From Mycolicibacterium stellerae (GTDB taxonomy: Bacteria > Actinomycetota > Actinomycetes > Mycobacteriales > Mycobacteriaceae), in assembly GCF_003719305.1 (NCBI RefSeq), contig NZ_RARC01000015.1, positions 62,001-126,000 on the forward strand: 64,000 nucleotides of DNA, in the 5' to 3' direction. Within the stretch, counting starts at the first letter, position 1. Each line of letters opens with the position of its first letter. The position numbers and the translations under genes are program-made. Positions 16,262 through 25,160 of the stretch are shown here, piece by piece. The notes under the pieces were generated by a model, which was not told the origin of the DNA, did no database searches, and saw only the letters and a list, made by a program, of their open reading frames with translations.

Positions 16262-16908
16262 AGCGCGCGAATCCCGGTGTAGGCCAACAGAACACCGACG
16301 ATGAGCAGGACGGCCGCCGTCACGGTGGCATGCTCACGCTGCATCCAGGCCCTTCCCTGTTCGAGTCGCTGCTCGACGCGCTCACCTGCCACCAGGTAGG
16401 CGAGAATCGGCGCGATCACCGTCGATCCGGCAAGGGCGGTGTAGAACGCTACGGCGAGCCAAACGCCGACGCCGACCGCGGCGGTCCCGATGATCAGGCC
16501 TGCCGCGGCGTTGATGACGACCACCTTGGGATTGGCCACCACCAGCCCGAATCCAATGACCCCCGCGCCGACGGGTTTGATCCGGCTCAGCCGGTTGAGG
16601 AAGGCAGGCGGGCGCGTCTGACGTTTCCGCGTCACCCACCGCCCGACGGCGAGGGCGACGAGCAGGACACCAACGGCGATTCGCACCCATGGCGCCCACG
16701 TCGGGGACTCTCGGCCGAGCCCGTCGACCCGGTGGGGCAGTTGTACGAAGACGATGGTTAACACCGCCAGCCCGGCAAGCCAGCCGGCCATGAAGGCCAG
16801 CCCGGTAGGTCTCGGGCGGGCGGTGTGCAGAACGAGCACCACCGCCGGAATTATCGATACCGGCGACAGCGCGACGACGAGCGCGAGCGGTACCAGCTCG
16901 CCGAGCAA
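16258..16908 (-). CDS. GAP-family integral membrane protein (Sap/SfLAP type)
   Basis: The 216-aa protein has about six transmembrane segments, beginning LGELVPLALVVALSPVSIIPAVVLVL with the family's PLALVVALSP signature. The middle holds a basic cytoplasmic loop (RKRQTRPPAFLNRLSRI) and a conserved VVANPKVVVINAAAG segment. GAP (GPL-addressing protein) relatives are needed for surface export of glycopeptidolipids in M. smegmatis; the cargo of this copy is unknown. The only in-frame start is TTG 16908, because a TAG lies 15 bp upstream. Confidence 0.85.
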   Translation of the reverse strand: MLGELVPLALVVALSPVSIIPAVVLVLHTARPRPTGLAFMAGWLAGLAVLTIVFVQLPHRVDGLGRESPTWAPWVRIAVGVLLVALAVGRWVTRKRQTRPPAFLNRLSRIKPVGAGVIGFGLVVANPKVVVINAAAGLIIGTAAVGVGVWLAVAFYTALAGSTVIAPILAYLVAGERVEQRLEQGRAWMQREHATVTAAVLLIVGVLLAYTGIRAL

Positions 16909-17010
16909 CGAGTCGGCGGACTAGCGCGCAGGGGTGCGTTCGGGGGTGTGCCTGCCGAGTAGGTAGGTCAACCAGCGGAGATCGATGAGCACTTGATCGC
17001 CCTTTCTTTG

Positions 17011-17424
17011 TTAGGCGGTCTTGGTGAGTAGAGGTAGGAGGCGGCGACGTTCGCCGATGCGATCGGCGATGTCGTGAAGCGCCTCGGCGACGGAGCCGAC
17101 AGTCGGGAACGTCTCACCTTCGCCGAACAACCGCAGTGTCCGGTGAACGTGTTGGCTACAGACGACCGACCAGTCAACGCCGGCGTGCTCGCAGTCCTCG
17201 TCGACGGTGTAGAGCAGTGAAATGCATTCCGGCGCAAACGAACTCACGCCAGTCAGATCCAGTACGAACGGCTTCTCCGTCAGGACGAAGCGCCGTGCAT
17301 AGGCAGTGATGACATCGAGGTTCGACTCGTTGATTTCGCCGCTGACCGTCACCACGGTGGCCAGCTGACGACACAGTGCACGCACCTGTGCGCCGCTGCA
17401 GTCGAGTGCTGGGTTTCCGTACAT
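17011..17424 (-). CDS. STAS-domain protein (anti-sigma-factor antagonist type)
   Basis: The 137-aa protein has the STAS fold: LATVVTVSGEINESNLDVITAYARRFV, then KPFVLDLTGVSSFAPECISLLYTVDEDC, the position where SpoIIAA-type antagonists carry a phosphorylatable Ser. Here the Ser-Ser-Phe (VSSFAPE) fits. It probably binds an anti-sigma or regulatory kinase. No cognate anti-sigma factor lies nearby. An 86-bp gap separates it from the polymerase gene downstream of its promoter side. Confidence 0.85.
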   Translation of the reverse strand: MYGNPALDCSGAQVRALCRQLATVVTVSGEINESNLDVITAYARRFVLTEKPFVLDLTGVSSFAPECISLLYTVDEDCEHAGVDWSVVCSQHVHRTLRLFGEGETFPTVGSVAEALHDIADRIGERRRLLPLLTKTA

Positions 17425-17509
17425 GAGGTCAAAGCTATGCCGCTCATCTAAGGCATTGGGGAGCGTCCGGTAATACTTTGCTAAGAACCGTTTTTCAGGC
17501 TGCCGGAAT

Positions 17510-18775
17510 CTAAGGACGGCGGAATTGTGCGCCGGAGTAGTTCTCCCACGGGCTGTAGTCCGCGATCAGCTCTTCCTGTGGTGGTCGCAGGTCTTCTGGC
17601 ACGTGTTGCAGGTTGATTCGGATGCGGTACCAGATCGAACTCGGGCCGCGCATACCGTCGAGTAACACGTCTACGGGCTTAAGTTTCTTAGCTACTTCCT
17701 CATATTTGTCCCGCCAGGTTTCGAGCGCGGCCATCGCTTCGTCCTTGGTCTTGGTGCGGGCGATTTCGATCAGCGGCATCGATGAAACACGGCCTCCCCC
17801 GCTGCCGGTTCCGCTTTGGGTCCTCTTCGCGCCCTTCGGTGCTTTCTCGGCAGGGCCGAGCCGGTCGGCGAGGTCGAGTAGTTGGTCGAGGCTGCCCGCC
17901 GCGTCGTCCATGCCCTCCCATGGATCGCCGCGTTCGGCGAATCGGGTGGGCACACTGGCGATGGTGAAGTTCTCAGGGCGACAGTCGGCGACGTCGTCCC
18001 ACAGCAATGGCGTCGACACCCTGGCATCGCGCATGGCCCGCACCGAGTAGGCCGAAGCCACCGTGCGGTCGAACGCGTTCTGGTTGAAGTCGACGAACAC
18101 GCCCTCGCGTTCTTCCTTCCACCATCGCGCGGTGGCCAGGTCGGGCGCGCGCCGCTCGACTTCGCGGGCCACCGCCTGTGCGGCCAACCGGACGAACTTG
18201 AACGGCCACCGCCGCTCGATGCGCGCATAGATGTGGAAGCCGCGCGAGCCCGACGTCTTCGGCCACGCGGTCAGACCGTGGTCTTCGAGAACGTCGCGGG
18301 CGACCAGCGCGACGTGAATGATCTGTCGCCAGTCGACCCCCGGCATCGGATCGAGATCGACCCTCAGCTCGTCGGGGTGGGCGAGGTCGTCGGCGCGGAC
18401 CGGATGCGGGTTTAGGTCGACGCAACCGAGGTTGACGGCCCACACCAGACCGGCGGCGTCGTGAAGGACCGCCTCCTTCGCCGATGTGCCCGACGCGTAT
18501 CGCAACTCGGCGACATCGACGTAGGCAGGACGGTTCTTCTCGGGCGCCCGCTTCTGGAAGACGGCCTCTTCGGTGATGCCCTTGACGAACCGCTTGAGGA
18601 TCATCGGCCGCTCGGCGACGCCGCGCAGCGCCCCCGGAGCCACCGCCAGGTAGTAGTGGATCAGGTCGAGCTTGGTGACGCCGAACTCTGGAAAAACGAC
18701 CTTGTCGGGATGGGTGATCGGCACCAATTCGCCGTCGACCTCCACGTGCTCACCCCGGGAGGAGGATGCGGCCAT
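17510..18775 (-). CDS. LigD polymerase-domain protein (Prim-Pol/PolD, Rv0269c type)
   Basis: The 421-aa protein is a stand-alone homologue of the LigD polymerase domain. Motifs are HPDKVVFPEFGVTKLDLIHYY near residue 20, the catalytic DLD pair (RVDLDPMPGVDW) near 155, TSGSRGFHIYARI near 195 and VFVDFNQNAFDRTVASAYSVR. These archaeo-eukaryotic primase-like enzymes fill short gaps, preferring ribonucleotides, in end joining and repair. The C-terminal ~100 residues form a Lys-rich extension not present in LigD. It is divergent from fadD2, as Rv0269c is from Rv0270 in M. tuberculosis, which supports orthology. Confidence 0.9.
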   Translation of the reverse strand: MAASSSRGEHVEVDGELVPITHPDKVVFPEFGVTKLDLIHYYLAVAPGALRGVAERPMILKRFVKGITEEAVFQKRAPEKNRPAYVDVAELRYASGTSAKEAVLHDAAGLVWAVNLGCVDLNPHPVRADDLAHPDELRVDLDPMPGVDWRQIIHVALVARDVLEDHGLTAWPKTSGSRGFHIYARIERRWPFKFVRLAAQAVAREVERRAPDLATARWWKEEREGVFVDFNQNAFDRTVASAYSVRAMRDARVSTPLLWDDVADCRPENFTIASVPTRFAERGDPWEGMDDAAGSLDQLLDLADRLGPAEKAPKGAKRTQSGTGSGGGRVSSMPLIEIARTKTKDEAMAALETWRDKYEEVAKKLKPVDVLLDGMRGPSSIWYRIRINLQHVPEDLRPPQEELIADYSPWENYSGAQFRRP

Positions 18776-18840
18776 ACCGCCATGGTAGTTACGCAGCACT
18801 TTCCGGCCGCGCTGCGACGGTCGTCACATATTGTGGTGCC

Positions 18841-20520
18841 ATGCCGAAGCTCACCGATCTTCCCTTCCAGGCAGCTGCCAAAATCCAGCAGTACGCCGAG
18901 CGCGGCGCAGCCGAACTGCACTATGCCCGCAAGATGTTCGAAGCGGGTGCGCTGAAGCTGGAACCGCCGCAGAACATCGCCGCCTTCGTGGCCGATATCC
19001 GGCGCTGGGGCGAGTTCGGCATGATTCCGGCGTTGAACGCGCGCCGCACACCCGACCGCACGGCGATCGTCGACGACGACGGCGAGATCACGTTCAAAGA
19101 GCTGGACGACGCCGCGCATGCCGTCGCCAACGGGCTGCTGGCGATGGGAGTCAAGGGCGGCGACGGGGTGGCGATCCTGGCCCGCAACCACCGCTGGTTC
19201 CTCATCGCCATCTACGGTGCGGCCCGCGTCGGCGCCCGCATCATCCTGCTCAACAGCGAGTTCTCCGGGCCGCAGATCAAAGAGGTGTCCGAGCGCGAGA
19301 ACGCCCATGTGATCATCTACGACGACGAGTACACCAAGGCCGTCGCGCAGGCCGACCCGCCGCAGGGCAAGCTGCGCGCGCTTGGCACCAACCCCGACAA
19401 GGACGAACCGTCGGGCAGCACAGATGAGACCCTGGCCGATCTCATCGAGCGCAGCAGCCGCAAGCCGGCACCCAAGGTGACCAAGCACTCGTCGATCATC
19501 ATCCTGACCAGCGGCACCACCGGGACGCCCAAGGGCGCCAACCGCAGTACGCCGCCGTCGCTGGCGCCGATCGGCGGTGTGCTCTCCCATGTGCCGTTCA
19601 AGGCCAACGAGGTGACGTCGCTGCCCGCGCCGATGTTCCACGCGCTCGGCTTCTTGCACGCCACGATCGCGATGTTCCTTGGCTCGACGCTGGTGCTGCG
19701 ACGGCGCTTCAAGCCGGCGACGGTGCTCGCGGACATCGAGAAGAACAAGGCCACCGCGATGGTCGTCGTTCCGGTGATGCTGTCGCGGCTCCTCGACGAG
19801 CTGGACAAGATGGAGCGCAAGCCCGACTTGTCGTCGCTGCGGATCGTGTTCGTCTCCGGGTCGCAGCTCGGCGCGGAGCTGGCCACGCGGGCGCTGAAGG
19901 ATCTGGGGCCGGTGATCTACAACCTGTACGGGTCGACGGAGATCGCGTTCGCCACCATCGCGCGACCGAAGGACCTGTCGATCAACCCTGCCACGGTCGG
20001 CCCGGTCGTCAAGGGTGTGAAGATCAGGATCCTCGACGACAACGGCAACGACCTGCCACAGGGTGAGGTCGGCCGGATCTTCGTCGGCAACACCTTCCCG
20101 TTCGAGGGCTACACCGGTGGCGGTCACAAGCAGATCATCGACGGGCTGATGTCCTCCGGCGATGTCGGCTACTTCGACGAGCACGACCTGCTCTACGTCA
20201 GCGGCCGAGACGACGAGATGATCGTGTCGGGCGGCGAGAACGTCTTCCCGGCGGAGGTGGAAGACCTCATCAGCGGCCATCCCGAGGTTGTCGAGGCCAC
20301 CGCACTCGGGGTGGAGGACAAGGAGTGGGGTCACCGGCTGCGCGCGTTCGTGGTGAAGACCGACGGCGCCAACCTCGACGAGGACGCCATCAAGGCATAC
20401 GTCCGGGACAACCTGGCCCGCTACAAGGTGCCGAGGGAAGTCGTCTTTCTCGAAGAACTGCCGCGCAACCCGACCGGCAAGATCCTCAAGCGCGAACTAC
20501 GCGATATGGAAGTGGAGTAA
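18841..20520 (+). CDS. fadD2: Fatty-acid-CoA ligase FadD2
   Basis: The 559-aa acyl-CoA/acyl-AMP synthetase has the P-loop-like A3 motif IIILTSGTTGTPKGANRS near residue 220, NLYGSTEIA (A5), the A7 Asp (GDVGYFDEHDLLYVSGRDDEMIVSGGENVFP across A7/A8) and the catalytic A10 Lys in NPTGKILKREL. It activates fatty acids with ATP and CoA. The N-terminus MPKLTDLPFQAAAKIQQYAERG and divergence from an Rv0269c-like polymerase match M. tuberculosis fadD2 (Rv0270). The ATG at 18841 is preferred to upstream in-frame starts. Confidence 0.92.
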   Translation: MPKLTDLPFQAAAKIQQYAERGAAELHYARKMFEAGALKLEPPQNIAAFVADIRRWGEFGMIPALNARRTPDRTAIVDDDGEITFKELDDAAHAVANGLLAMGVKGGDGVAILARNHRWFLIAIYGAARVGARIILLNSEFSGPQIKEVSERENAHVIIYDDEYTKAVAQADPPQGKLRALGTNPDKDEPSGSTDETLADLIERSSRKPAPKVTKHSSIIILTSGTTGTPKGANRSTPPSLAPIGGVLSHVPFKANEVTSLPAPMFHALGFLHATIAMFLGSTLVLRRRFKPATVLADIEKNKATAMVVVPVMLSRLLDELDKMERKPDLSSLRIVFVSGSQLGAELATRALKDLGPVIYNLYGSTEIAFATIARPKDLSINPATVGPVVKGVKIRILDDNGNDLPQGEVGRIFVGNTFPFEGYTGGGHKQIIDGLMSSGDVGYFDEHDLLYVSGRDDEMIVSGGENVFPAEVEDLISGHPEVVEATALGVEDKEWGHRLRAFVVKTDGANLDEDAIKAYVRDNLARYKVPREVVFLEELPRNPTGKILKRELRDMEVE

Positions 20521-20532
20521 CACTTTTCGCGT

Positions 20533-21009
20533 TTACTGGCCGGGCGGCGGCAGTTGCTGGTCCTGTGGTGGCGTTGCGGCGCCGACGATTCCTTGAGCGG
20601 CGTCAGAAGCCTGTTGGGCGGCGTCGACGCCCACGAACGTGTCCTCGGCGGTGCAGTTGCCCGCATGGACTGGCCCGGAGGGAATGCCGGACGAGGCCAT
20701 TTCTGATGGGATGCCGCCCGGTGGAATGTAGATCGGGAAACCATTCATCCTCATGCACACGCCTCCCGGCGCACCTGATGTCGGATAGGGGCTGGCGGCA
20801 GGTGCCTGGTTGATCGCCTGGTTGGCCTGGTCGGTGGCGGAGCCAACGATGCCTGCGGGATCGACCGGGGGCTGCTGCTGTTGACACTGTGTGTCGTCCG
20901 GATTGCAGGGAGGCGGGTCCTCGGCGCTGGCGACCGGCGCGAAGGCGACGAGCGCGCCTGCGGCGGTTCCCAACACGAGGGTGGCGGCAGTGGTGATGCG
21001 CTTCGACAT
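20533..21009 (-). CDS. Exported Gln/Pro-rich protein, unknown function
   Basis: The 158-aa protein begins MSKRITTAATLVLGTAAGALVAFAPVASA, a clear Sec signal peptide cleaved near residue 29. The mature protein has Cys-containing segments (PPPCNPDDTQCQQQQ, GGVCMRMNGF, GNCTAEDTF), four Cys in all, and a Gln/Pro tail. I do not recognise a domain. An AAGGA ribosome site supports ATG 21009. It converges with fadD2, with 12 bp between the stops. Confidence 0.78.
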   Translation of the reverse strand: MSKRITTAATLVLGTAAGALVAFAPVASAEDPPPCNPDDTQCQQQQPPVDPAGIVGSATDQANQAINQAPAASPYPTSGAPGGVCMRMNGFPIYIPPGGIPSEMASSGIPSGPVHAGNCTAEDTFVGVDAAQQASDAAQGIVGAATPPQDQQLPPPGQ

Positions 21010-21034
21010 GCGATCGGTCCTTAGTGGCAAAGTA

Positions 21035-21055
21035 AAGCGCCCGACGCGGGCGCTT
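21035..21055 (-). terminator. Strong GC hairpin, terminator-like on the minus strand
   Basis: AAGCGCCCG and CGGGCGCTT form a perfect 9-bp stem around a 3-nt loop. On the minus strand the stem is followed by TTTACTTTG, a modest T-rich tract, so it could terminate transcription from the gene at 21139-21468 or attenuate read-through into the exported protein gene at 20533-21009. Mycobacteria often use hairpins with poor T tails. Confidence 0.5.
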
Positions 21056-21138
21056 GCTGCCCACATTGGCAGCCCACCAAGATCAGGGCAATCCGGTTTG
21101 CTGACTTTGAATCCATTTAGTTGCGATGACAACCAAAT

Positions 21139-21468
21139 TCAGCTGACCCCGCTCGCGTACATCACCGCTGACCAGGGGATAGACAGGCACACCAGCATCA
21201 GGGTCAACAGAAACCATCCTGCGCCCTGCCAGATCGGCCATGTTCCGCCGTCGCGCCAGACGCGGTACGCCTTCACCAGTGCGCCGACGCCACCGAAGAA
21301 CAGGATCGCGGGCACGGTCGAGGCCAGTACGACCGAGCCCTTGTCGACGACGGCAAAAATTGCGAAGGCGACGCCGGCCACCACGATGACGCCGAGACCG
21401 TACTCAACCGCGTGACGCAGAGCTTCCGGGTCACGCCAACGCTTTTCGACGTCTCTGGTGTCGCTCAC
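21139..21468 (-). CDS. Small membrane protein, unknown function
   Basis: The 109-aa protein starts at GTG 21468 (residues SDTRDVEKRWRDPEALRHAVEYG) and has three hydrophobic helices: GLGVIVVAGVAFAIFAVV, VVLASTVPAILFFGGVGAL and GWFLLTLMLVCLSIPWSAVMY. The GTG shares one base with the stop of the upstream exported protein gene, so the two are probably co-translated. No family recognised. Confidence 0.7.
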   Translation of the reverse strand: MSDTRDVEKRWRDPEALRHAVEYGLGVIVVAGVAFAIFAVVDKGSVVLASTVPAILFFGGVGALVKAYRVWRDGGTWPIWQGAGWFLLTLMLVCLSIPWSAVMYASGVS

Positions 21469-21746
21469 TACCAGGGACCGTTGACATACCAGGACAGGCA
21501 GCCGGGATGGTCTCGGCACGCGATGATCGCTCCCGCGTCGGGAGCGGCGCCGCGAACCCTCGGCGCGCGCGGCGGCAGGTTGCAGTTCACCACGAACGGG
21601 TTCCACGGGATCACACCGTTCACGCACGGCTGCGCGCTTTCCTGGGTGTCGGATTCGCTGGCGATGGCGGGTACTGCCACCAAGAACGATGCGGCCGCCG
21701 ATGCGGTCACGACGAGGCGGGTTACGCGTTGCCGAAAATCGTTCAT
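21468..21746 (-). CDS. Small exported Cys-containing protein
   Basis: The 92-aa protein begins MNDFRQRVTRLVVTASAAASFLVAVPAIASE, a signal peptide. The mature ~60 residues hold three Cys (QPCVNGVIPWNPFVVNCN and IIACRDHPGC, giving four counted together), consistent with disulfides. The ATG at 21758 upstream is an alternative. It is translationally coupled to the small membrane protein, which suggests an envelope pair. Confidence 0.7.
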   Translation of the reverse strand: MNDFRQRVTRLVVTASAAASFLVAVPAIASESDTQESAQPCVNGVIPWNPFVVNCNLPPRAPRVRGAAPDAGAIIACRDHPGCLSWYVNGPW

Positions 21747-21812
21747 CACTACCGCCAACCGCTACGAGCCTGAAACCTATTTCGATGGTAGACCTCGGAC
21801 CGCCTGCGAAGG

Positions 21813-22496
21813 CTAGACCGCCAACGGCGGTATGGCATTGCGCGGCACGTACACGGTGTGTGCACCCGCGGCACCGGCCATCAGCTCACCCCGGCCGAAG
21901 AAGAACACCACGTCGACGGGTGTGATTGCGAAGTTCTGGTAGTGCGACGGGTCCATGCCGTCACTATCGATAATGGGCGCGGGCACGCCCATATCGGTGG
22001 ACAGCTTCTGCGTGACGATCGGGTAGATGGCGGTGAGCGGATCGACGCCTGGGCCGAAGAGGTCGGCGAACGCAATCGGGCGGTTGCGGACCGTGTCGTA
22101 GTTGAAGGCCTTGTACCAGGTGTCAGGGTGTGCGCCGCCCATATTCTGATACACCTCGAACGACACCGACCTGGTGGTGTCGGACGCCCACACCGATGCC
22201 GTCAGGTCCATGGCGTAGGGCACGCCCGCGAAGTTGGTCGTACCCGTCCCGTTGAGGAAGCCGGTCCGCGTCTGGGTCAGGAAGTCATCGACGGCAGCCT
22301 GGTCGGGAAAGTCGACGGGGAACGACATCGAGAGCTCGTAATTCGGCGTCGTCACCTTGGTTCGGCACAGGCCGTCCGGCTCGACGGCGCCGCCGAAGTC
22401 GGCGCAGAGGTCTGCGGCATGCGCAGTCGGCGGCGCCGGTGGCGAGACCATCAGCAGACCCGTTGCCAACAATCCGGCCAGCACAGTACGCATCAT
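21813..22496 (-). CDS. MPT64-family secreted protein (DUF3298/RsiV-like)
   Basis: The 227-aa protein has a signal peptide ending PPTAHAAD. The mature part resembles MPT64 (Rv1980c): two Cys near the start (LCADFGGAVEPDGLC), YELSMSFPVDFPDQAAVDDFL, VYQNMGGAHPDTWYKAFNYD, a block YQNFAITPVDVVFFFGRGEL and the ending HTVYVPRNAI. MPT64 is an abundant secreted antigen of M. tuberculosis with no settled enzymatic role. Environmental mycobacteria carry several paralogues. ATG 22496 and 22493 are adjacent alternatives. Confidence 0.87.
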   Translation of the reverse strand: MMRTVLAGLLATGLLMVSPPAPPTAHAADLCADFGGAVEPDGLCRTKVTTPNYELSMSFPVDFPDQAAVDDFLTQTRTGFLNGTGTTNFAGVPYAMDLTASVWASDTTRSVSFEVYQNMGGAHPDTWYKAFNYDTVRNRPIAFADLFGPGVDPLTAIYPIVTQKLSTDMGVPAPIIDSDGMDPSHYQNFAITPVDVVFFFGRGELMAGAAGAHTVYVPRNAIPPLAV

Positions 22497-22525
22497 GAGC
22501 GGAGCGTAGCTGTGCGGGCGGTCGG

Positions 22526-23542
22526 TCAGTATTCGATCGCCTCGATCAGCGGCGACGGCTCGTCCATCAACGCCCAGAACCGGTCGCGGATGGCGGTCGT
22601 CATCGCGCCCGGCGTGCCGTCGCCGAGTGCCTCGCCGTCGAGCGAGATGATCGGCGTGACACCGCCCGCCGTCGTGACCGCCATCAGCTCGTCGGCCTCG
22701 TACAGCTCGTAGCTCGTGACGTCGCGCAGCGTTGCCTCGATTCCCATCGCGTCGGCGATCTCGAACACCGTCTTGCGGGTGATGCCCGGCAACGCATTTC
22801 GAGACGGCGAGGCAAGCTTGCCGTCCTTGACGATGCAGACGTTGAAGCCCGGCCCCTCGGCGACGCAGTTGTCGGAGTCCAACAGGACCGCGGTGCGCGC
22901 GCCGCGGTCCTTCGCCTCGAAGCTGGCCGCGGTCAGGTCGCCCCACTGGTAGTTCTTGATGGTCGGGTCGACGGTGTTGCGCCCCGCCCGCCGCACATGC
23001 CGCGGGACGATGGCAGTCGTTCCGAAGATCTGCTCGCTCGGCGGAAACGCCCACAGGTAGGGGATCGCGTAAATGTAGACCTGATGGGTCAGCTTGGAAA
23101 GGTCCTTCTCGCCCTTGCGTTTTCCGTAGCCACGCGTGACGGTGAGGTTGACGAACGACTCCCGCAACTGCGACATGCTCACACACCGTTTGGTGATGTC
23201 GGCAAGCTCATCCTTGCGGTAGCCGGCGTCGAGCCGCAGCTTGCGCGCGCCGTCCAGCAACCGGTCGAGGTGATCGCCGAGCCGAAAGATGTTGCCGTGC
23301 CACACATGTGCGACCGTGTAGGTCAAGTCGGAATGCCCGAAGCCGGTGTCGAAGATGGAGATTCGGGCGTCCGCTGCCGGGATGTACTCGCCCTCGATCC
23401 AGGCGACACCGCCTGCGTACGGGCTGGAGGTGTCCAGCTCGTAGTCGCTGTACTGGATCACCGACCCGGGTGGGGTGTCCTCCCGGATCACGCCGGGCTC
23501 CACGGCGACGAGGTTGCTCGCACCGAGATCTGTGATGGTCAT
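22526..23542 (-). CDS. (R)-selective amine transaminase (class IV PLP fold)
   Basis: The 338-aa protein is a fold-type IV aminotransferase. Its sequence (ISIFDTGFGHSDLTYTVAHV, then WHGNIFRLGDHLDRLLDGARK) is, from memory, nearly that of the (R)-amine transaminase described from M. vanbaalenii. The PLP Lys is about residue 196 (TVDPTIKNYQWGDL) and the phosphate cup is TTAGGVTPI. It should move an amino group between an amine or D-amino acid and pyruvate. The natural substrate is unknown. An AAAGGA ribosome site precedes ATG 23542. It follows an amino acid/amine permease by 36 bp, so uptake and deamination are probably linked. Confidence 0.9.
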   Translation of the reverse strand: MTITDLGASNLVAVEPGVIREDTPPGSVIQYSDYELDTSSPYAGGVAWIEGEYIPAADARISIFDTGFGHSDLTYTVAHVWHGNIFRLGDHLDRLLDGARKLRLDAGYRKDELADITKRCVSMSQLRESFVNLTVTRGYGKRKGEKDLSKLTHQVYIYAIPYLWAFPPSEQIFGTTAIVPRHVRRAGRNTVDPTIKNYQWGDLTAASFEAKDRGARTAVLLDSDNCVAEGPGFNVCIVKDGKLASPSRNALPGITRKTVFEIADAMGIEATLRDVTSYELYEADELMAVTTAGGVTPIISLDGEALGDGTPGAMTTAIRDRFWALMDEPSPLIEAIEY

Positions 23543-23578
23543 GGCGTTCCTTTCGGAGATGTTCTGTGTCAGTCGAAT

Positions 23579-25078
23579 TCAGGTCAGGTGTGTCTTGGCG
23601 AAATCAGGCCCTGCGTCACCGTTGGCCAGACGCTTCCTCAGCCCGGTCATCGCCCAGAGTCCTGCGAGGACGACGAGACCCAGGAATACCCACTTGTTGC
23701 CTGCGAACTGGGGCAGCAGGATCAGTGCCGCACACACCAGGGTGAATACGACGAGGCCGACGACGTAGATCGGCATGCGGGCGCGGCCCAGGTGGAAAGT
23801 GTCCGGTTCGGGGGTGGGAATGGTTCCCCGGCGGTGACCGATGATCAGGGCGATGGTCTGCAGCACGTAGGTGGCGAACACGGCCAGCGACGAGAGCCCG
23901 AGGATGAGGAAGAAGGCTTTCTCGCTGACCAAGGCGAAGAGAAGCAGGACAGTCGAGAAGCCGAACAGTCCGAGCACGGCATAGGTGGGGGTGCGGTTTG
24001 TCGGTGAAACGTGCCGCCATACGTGCGAGAACGGAAGCATGTTGTCGCGGGCCATCGAGTAGGTCAGCCGCGTCGCGACCAGGATGTTGGCCAGGATGCA
24101 CGCCATCACGTTGGTGAGTGCCACTGCAACAACGATCTTGGTGATCACGGGGCCGACCTGCTGGGTGATGATCTCTTCGATGGGTGCAGCGGAGTTGGCC
24201 TCGACTGCGGCGGCATCCTTGATGGCCAGCACGTAGACCACGTACATCAAGAACTCGATGACGATGGACGCGGTCAACGCGTAGAACATCGTGCGGGGAA
24301 TCACGCTCCGCGCGTTCACGGTTTCCTCGGCGACGTCGGCACTGGCTTCCACGCCGATCAAGCCGAAGAACGGTCCGAGCGAGGCAGCCAGCCACGCCAG
24401 GATGTACGGGTTGCTGCCGTCGGAGGTGCCGCCGGTGAACAGCACCGAGAAGGGCTGGTGATTCTCCGGCGTGGCGAAGGCGACGACGGCCACCAAGATC
24501 GTCGCACCGACGGTGATCACGAACTCCAGGCTGACGCCGATGTTGTTCACCATCGTGGCGAACCGCACCCCATAGAGGTTGACGAGCATGCAGACGGCCA
24601 TCACCCCGATCGCGACGAGGATCTGGACGGTCTGAGACATGGCCCAACCGAACAAGCCGCCGAGGTAACCGGAGAGGATGAATCCCACCCCCGTCATGCC
24701 GCAGATCCATCCGGCCAGCGCCATCACGCCGGTGAACCACGCGAGGGTGGAGCCGTGGATCCGGCTGGTCCACTGGTAGGCATAGCCGGCCAGCGGGATC
24801 TTGGCCGTCAGGTCCGCGGCGATGACGACCCAAAGAAGGAAGACCGCGCCGGCGAGCAGCAGGGTCCACACGAACGGCGCACCCGCGGTGAAGTAACCGG
24901 CGCCGAAGCCGGTGAACACGGCCGTGGTGGCGCTGATCGTCGCGAAGCCGATGGCGAACGAAGCCAGTCGGCCGACCGAGCGGTCGAGCTTCTGGGTATA
25001 GCCGAACTGCTCGAGGTTGGCGTCCTCGGCGTTGGCGGGTTCCGGAGCTTTCGCTTCGGCGGGCGCGATATCTGTCAT
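23579..25078 (-). CDS. APC-family amino acid/amine permease
   Basis: The 499-aa protein has about 12 transmembrane segments. The N-terminal GYTQKLDRSVGRLASFAIGFATIS and the consensus motif IPLAGYAYQWTSRIHGS place it in the APC superfamily, nearest the amino acid/choline/GABA-type permeases. GVEASADVAEETVNARSVIPR in the middle is the conserved loop after TM6. Start ATG 25078 follows GGAGAAG. It lies first in a two-gene unit with the transaminase, under a LysR-type box at 25161-25183. The substrate is probably an amine or amino acid used by the transaminase. Confidence 0.9.
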   Translation of the reverse strand: MTDIAPAEAKAPEPANAEDANLEQFGYTQKLDRSVGRLASFAIGFATISATTAVFTGFGAGYFTAGAPFVWTLLLAGAVFLLWVVIAADLTAKIPLAGYAYQWTSRIHGSTLAWFTGVMALAGWICGMTGVGFILSGYLGGLFGWAMSQTVQILVAIGVMAVCMLVNLYGVRFATMVNNIGVSLEFVITVGATILVAVVAFATPENHQPFSVLFTGGTSDGSNPYILAWLAASLGPFFGLIGVEASADVAEETVNARSVIPRTMFYALTASIVIEFLMYVVYVLAIKDAAAVEANSAAPIEEIITQQVGPVITKIVVAVALTNVMACILANILVATRLTYSMARDNMLPFSHVWRHVSPTNRTPTYAVLGLFGFSTVLLLFALVSEKAFFLILGLSSLAVFATYVLQTIALIIGHRRGTIPTPEPDTFHLGRARMPIYVVGLVVFTLVCAALILLPQFAGNKWVFLGLVVLAGLWAMTGLRKRLANGDAGPDFAKTHLT

Positions 25079-25160
25079 GGCTTCTCCAGGCGAGACGGAT
25101 CGAACGGTGAACCCAGAAAACCCTGTTGACCTGCCCCGCGGAAGTTCCAATATCTGATCT

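Noticed and set aside
16921..16992. 23-codon frame (VLIDLRWLTYLLGRHTPERT) just upstream of the GAP gene and in the same frame as it
   Set aside because: The ribosome site is weak and nothing else supports it; a TAG separates it from the GAP gene. Could be a leader peptide but cannot be shown.
18825..18835. CACATATTGTG dyad next to the fadD2 start
   Set aside because: Four-bp arms directly before the start codon are too short and badly placed to call an operator.
18661..20334. 557-codon open frame antisense to fadD2
   Set aside because: Shadow of a strongly recognised gene; composition is repetitive and charged, with no domain.
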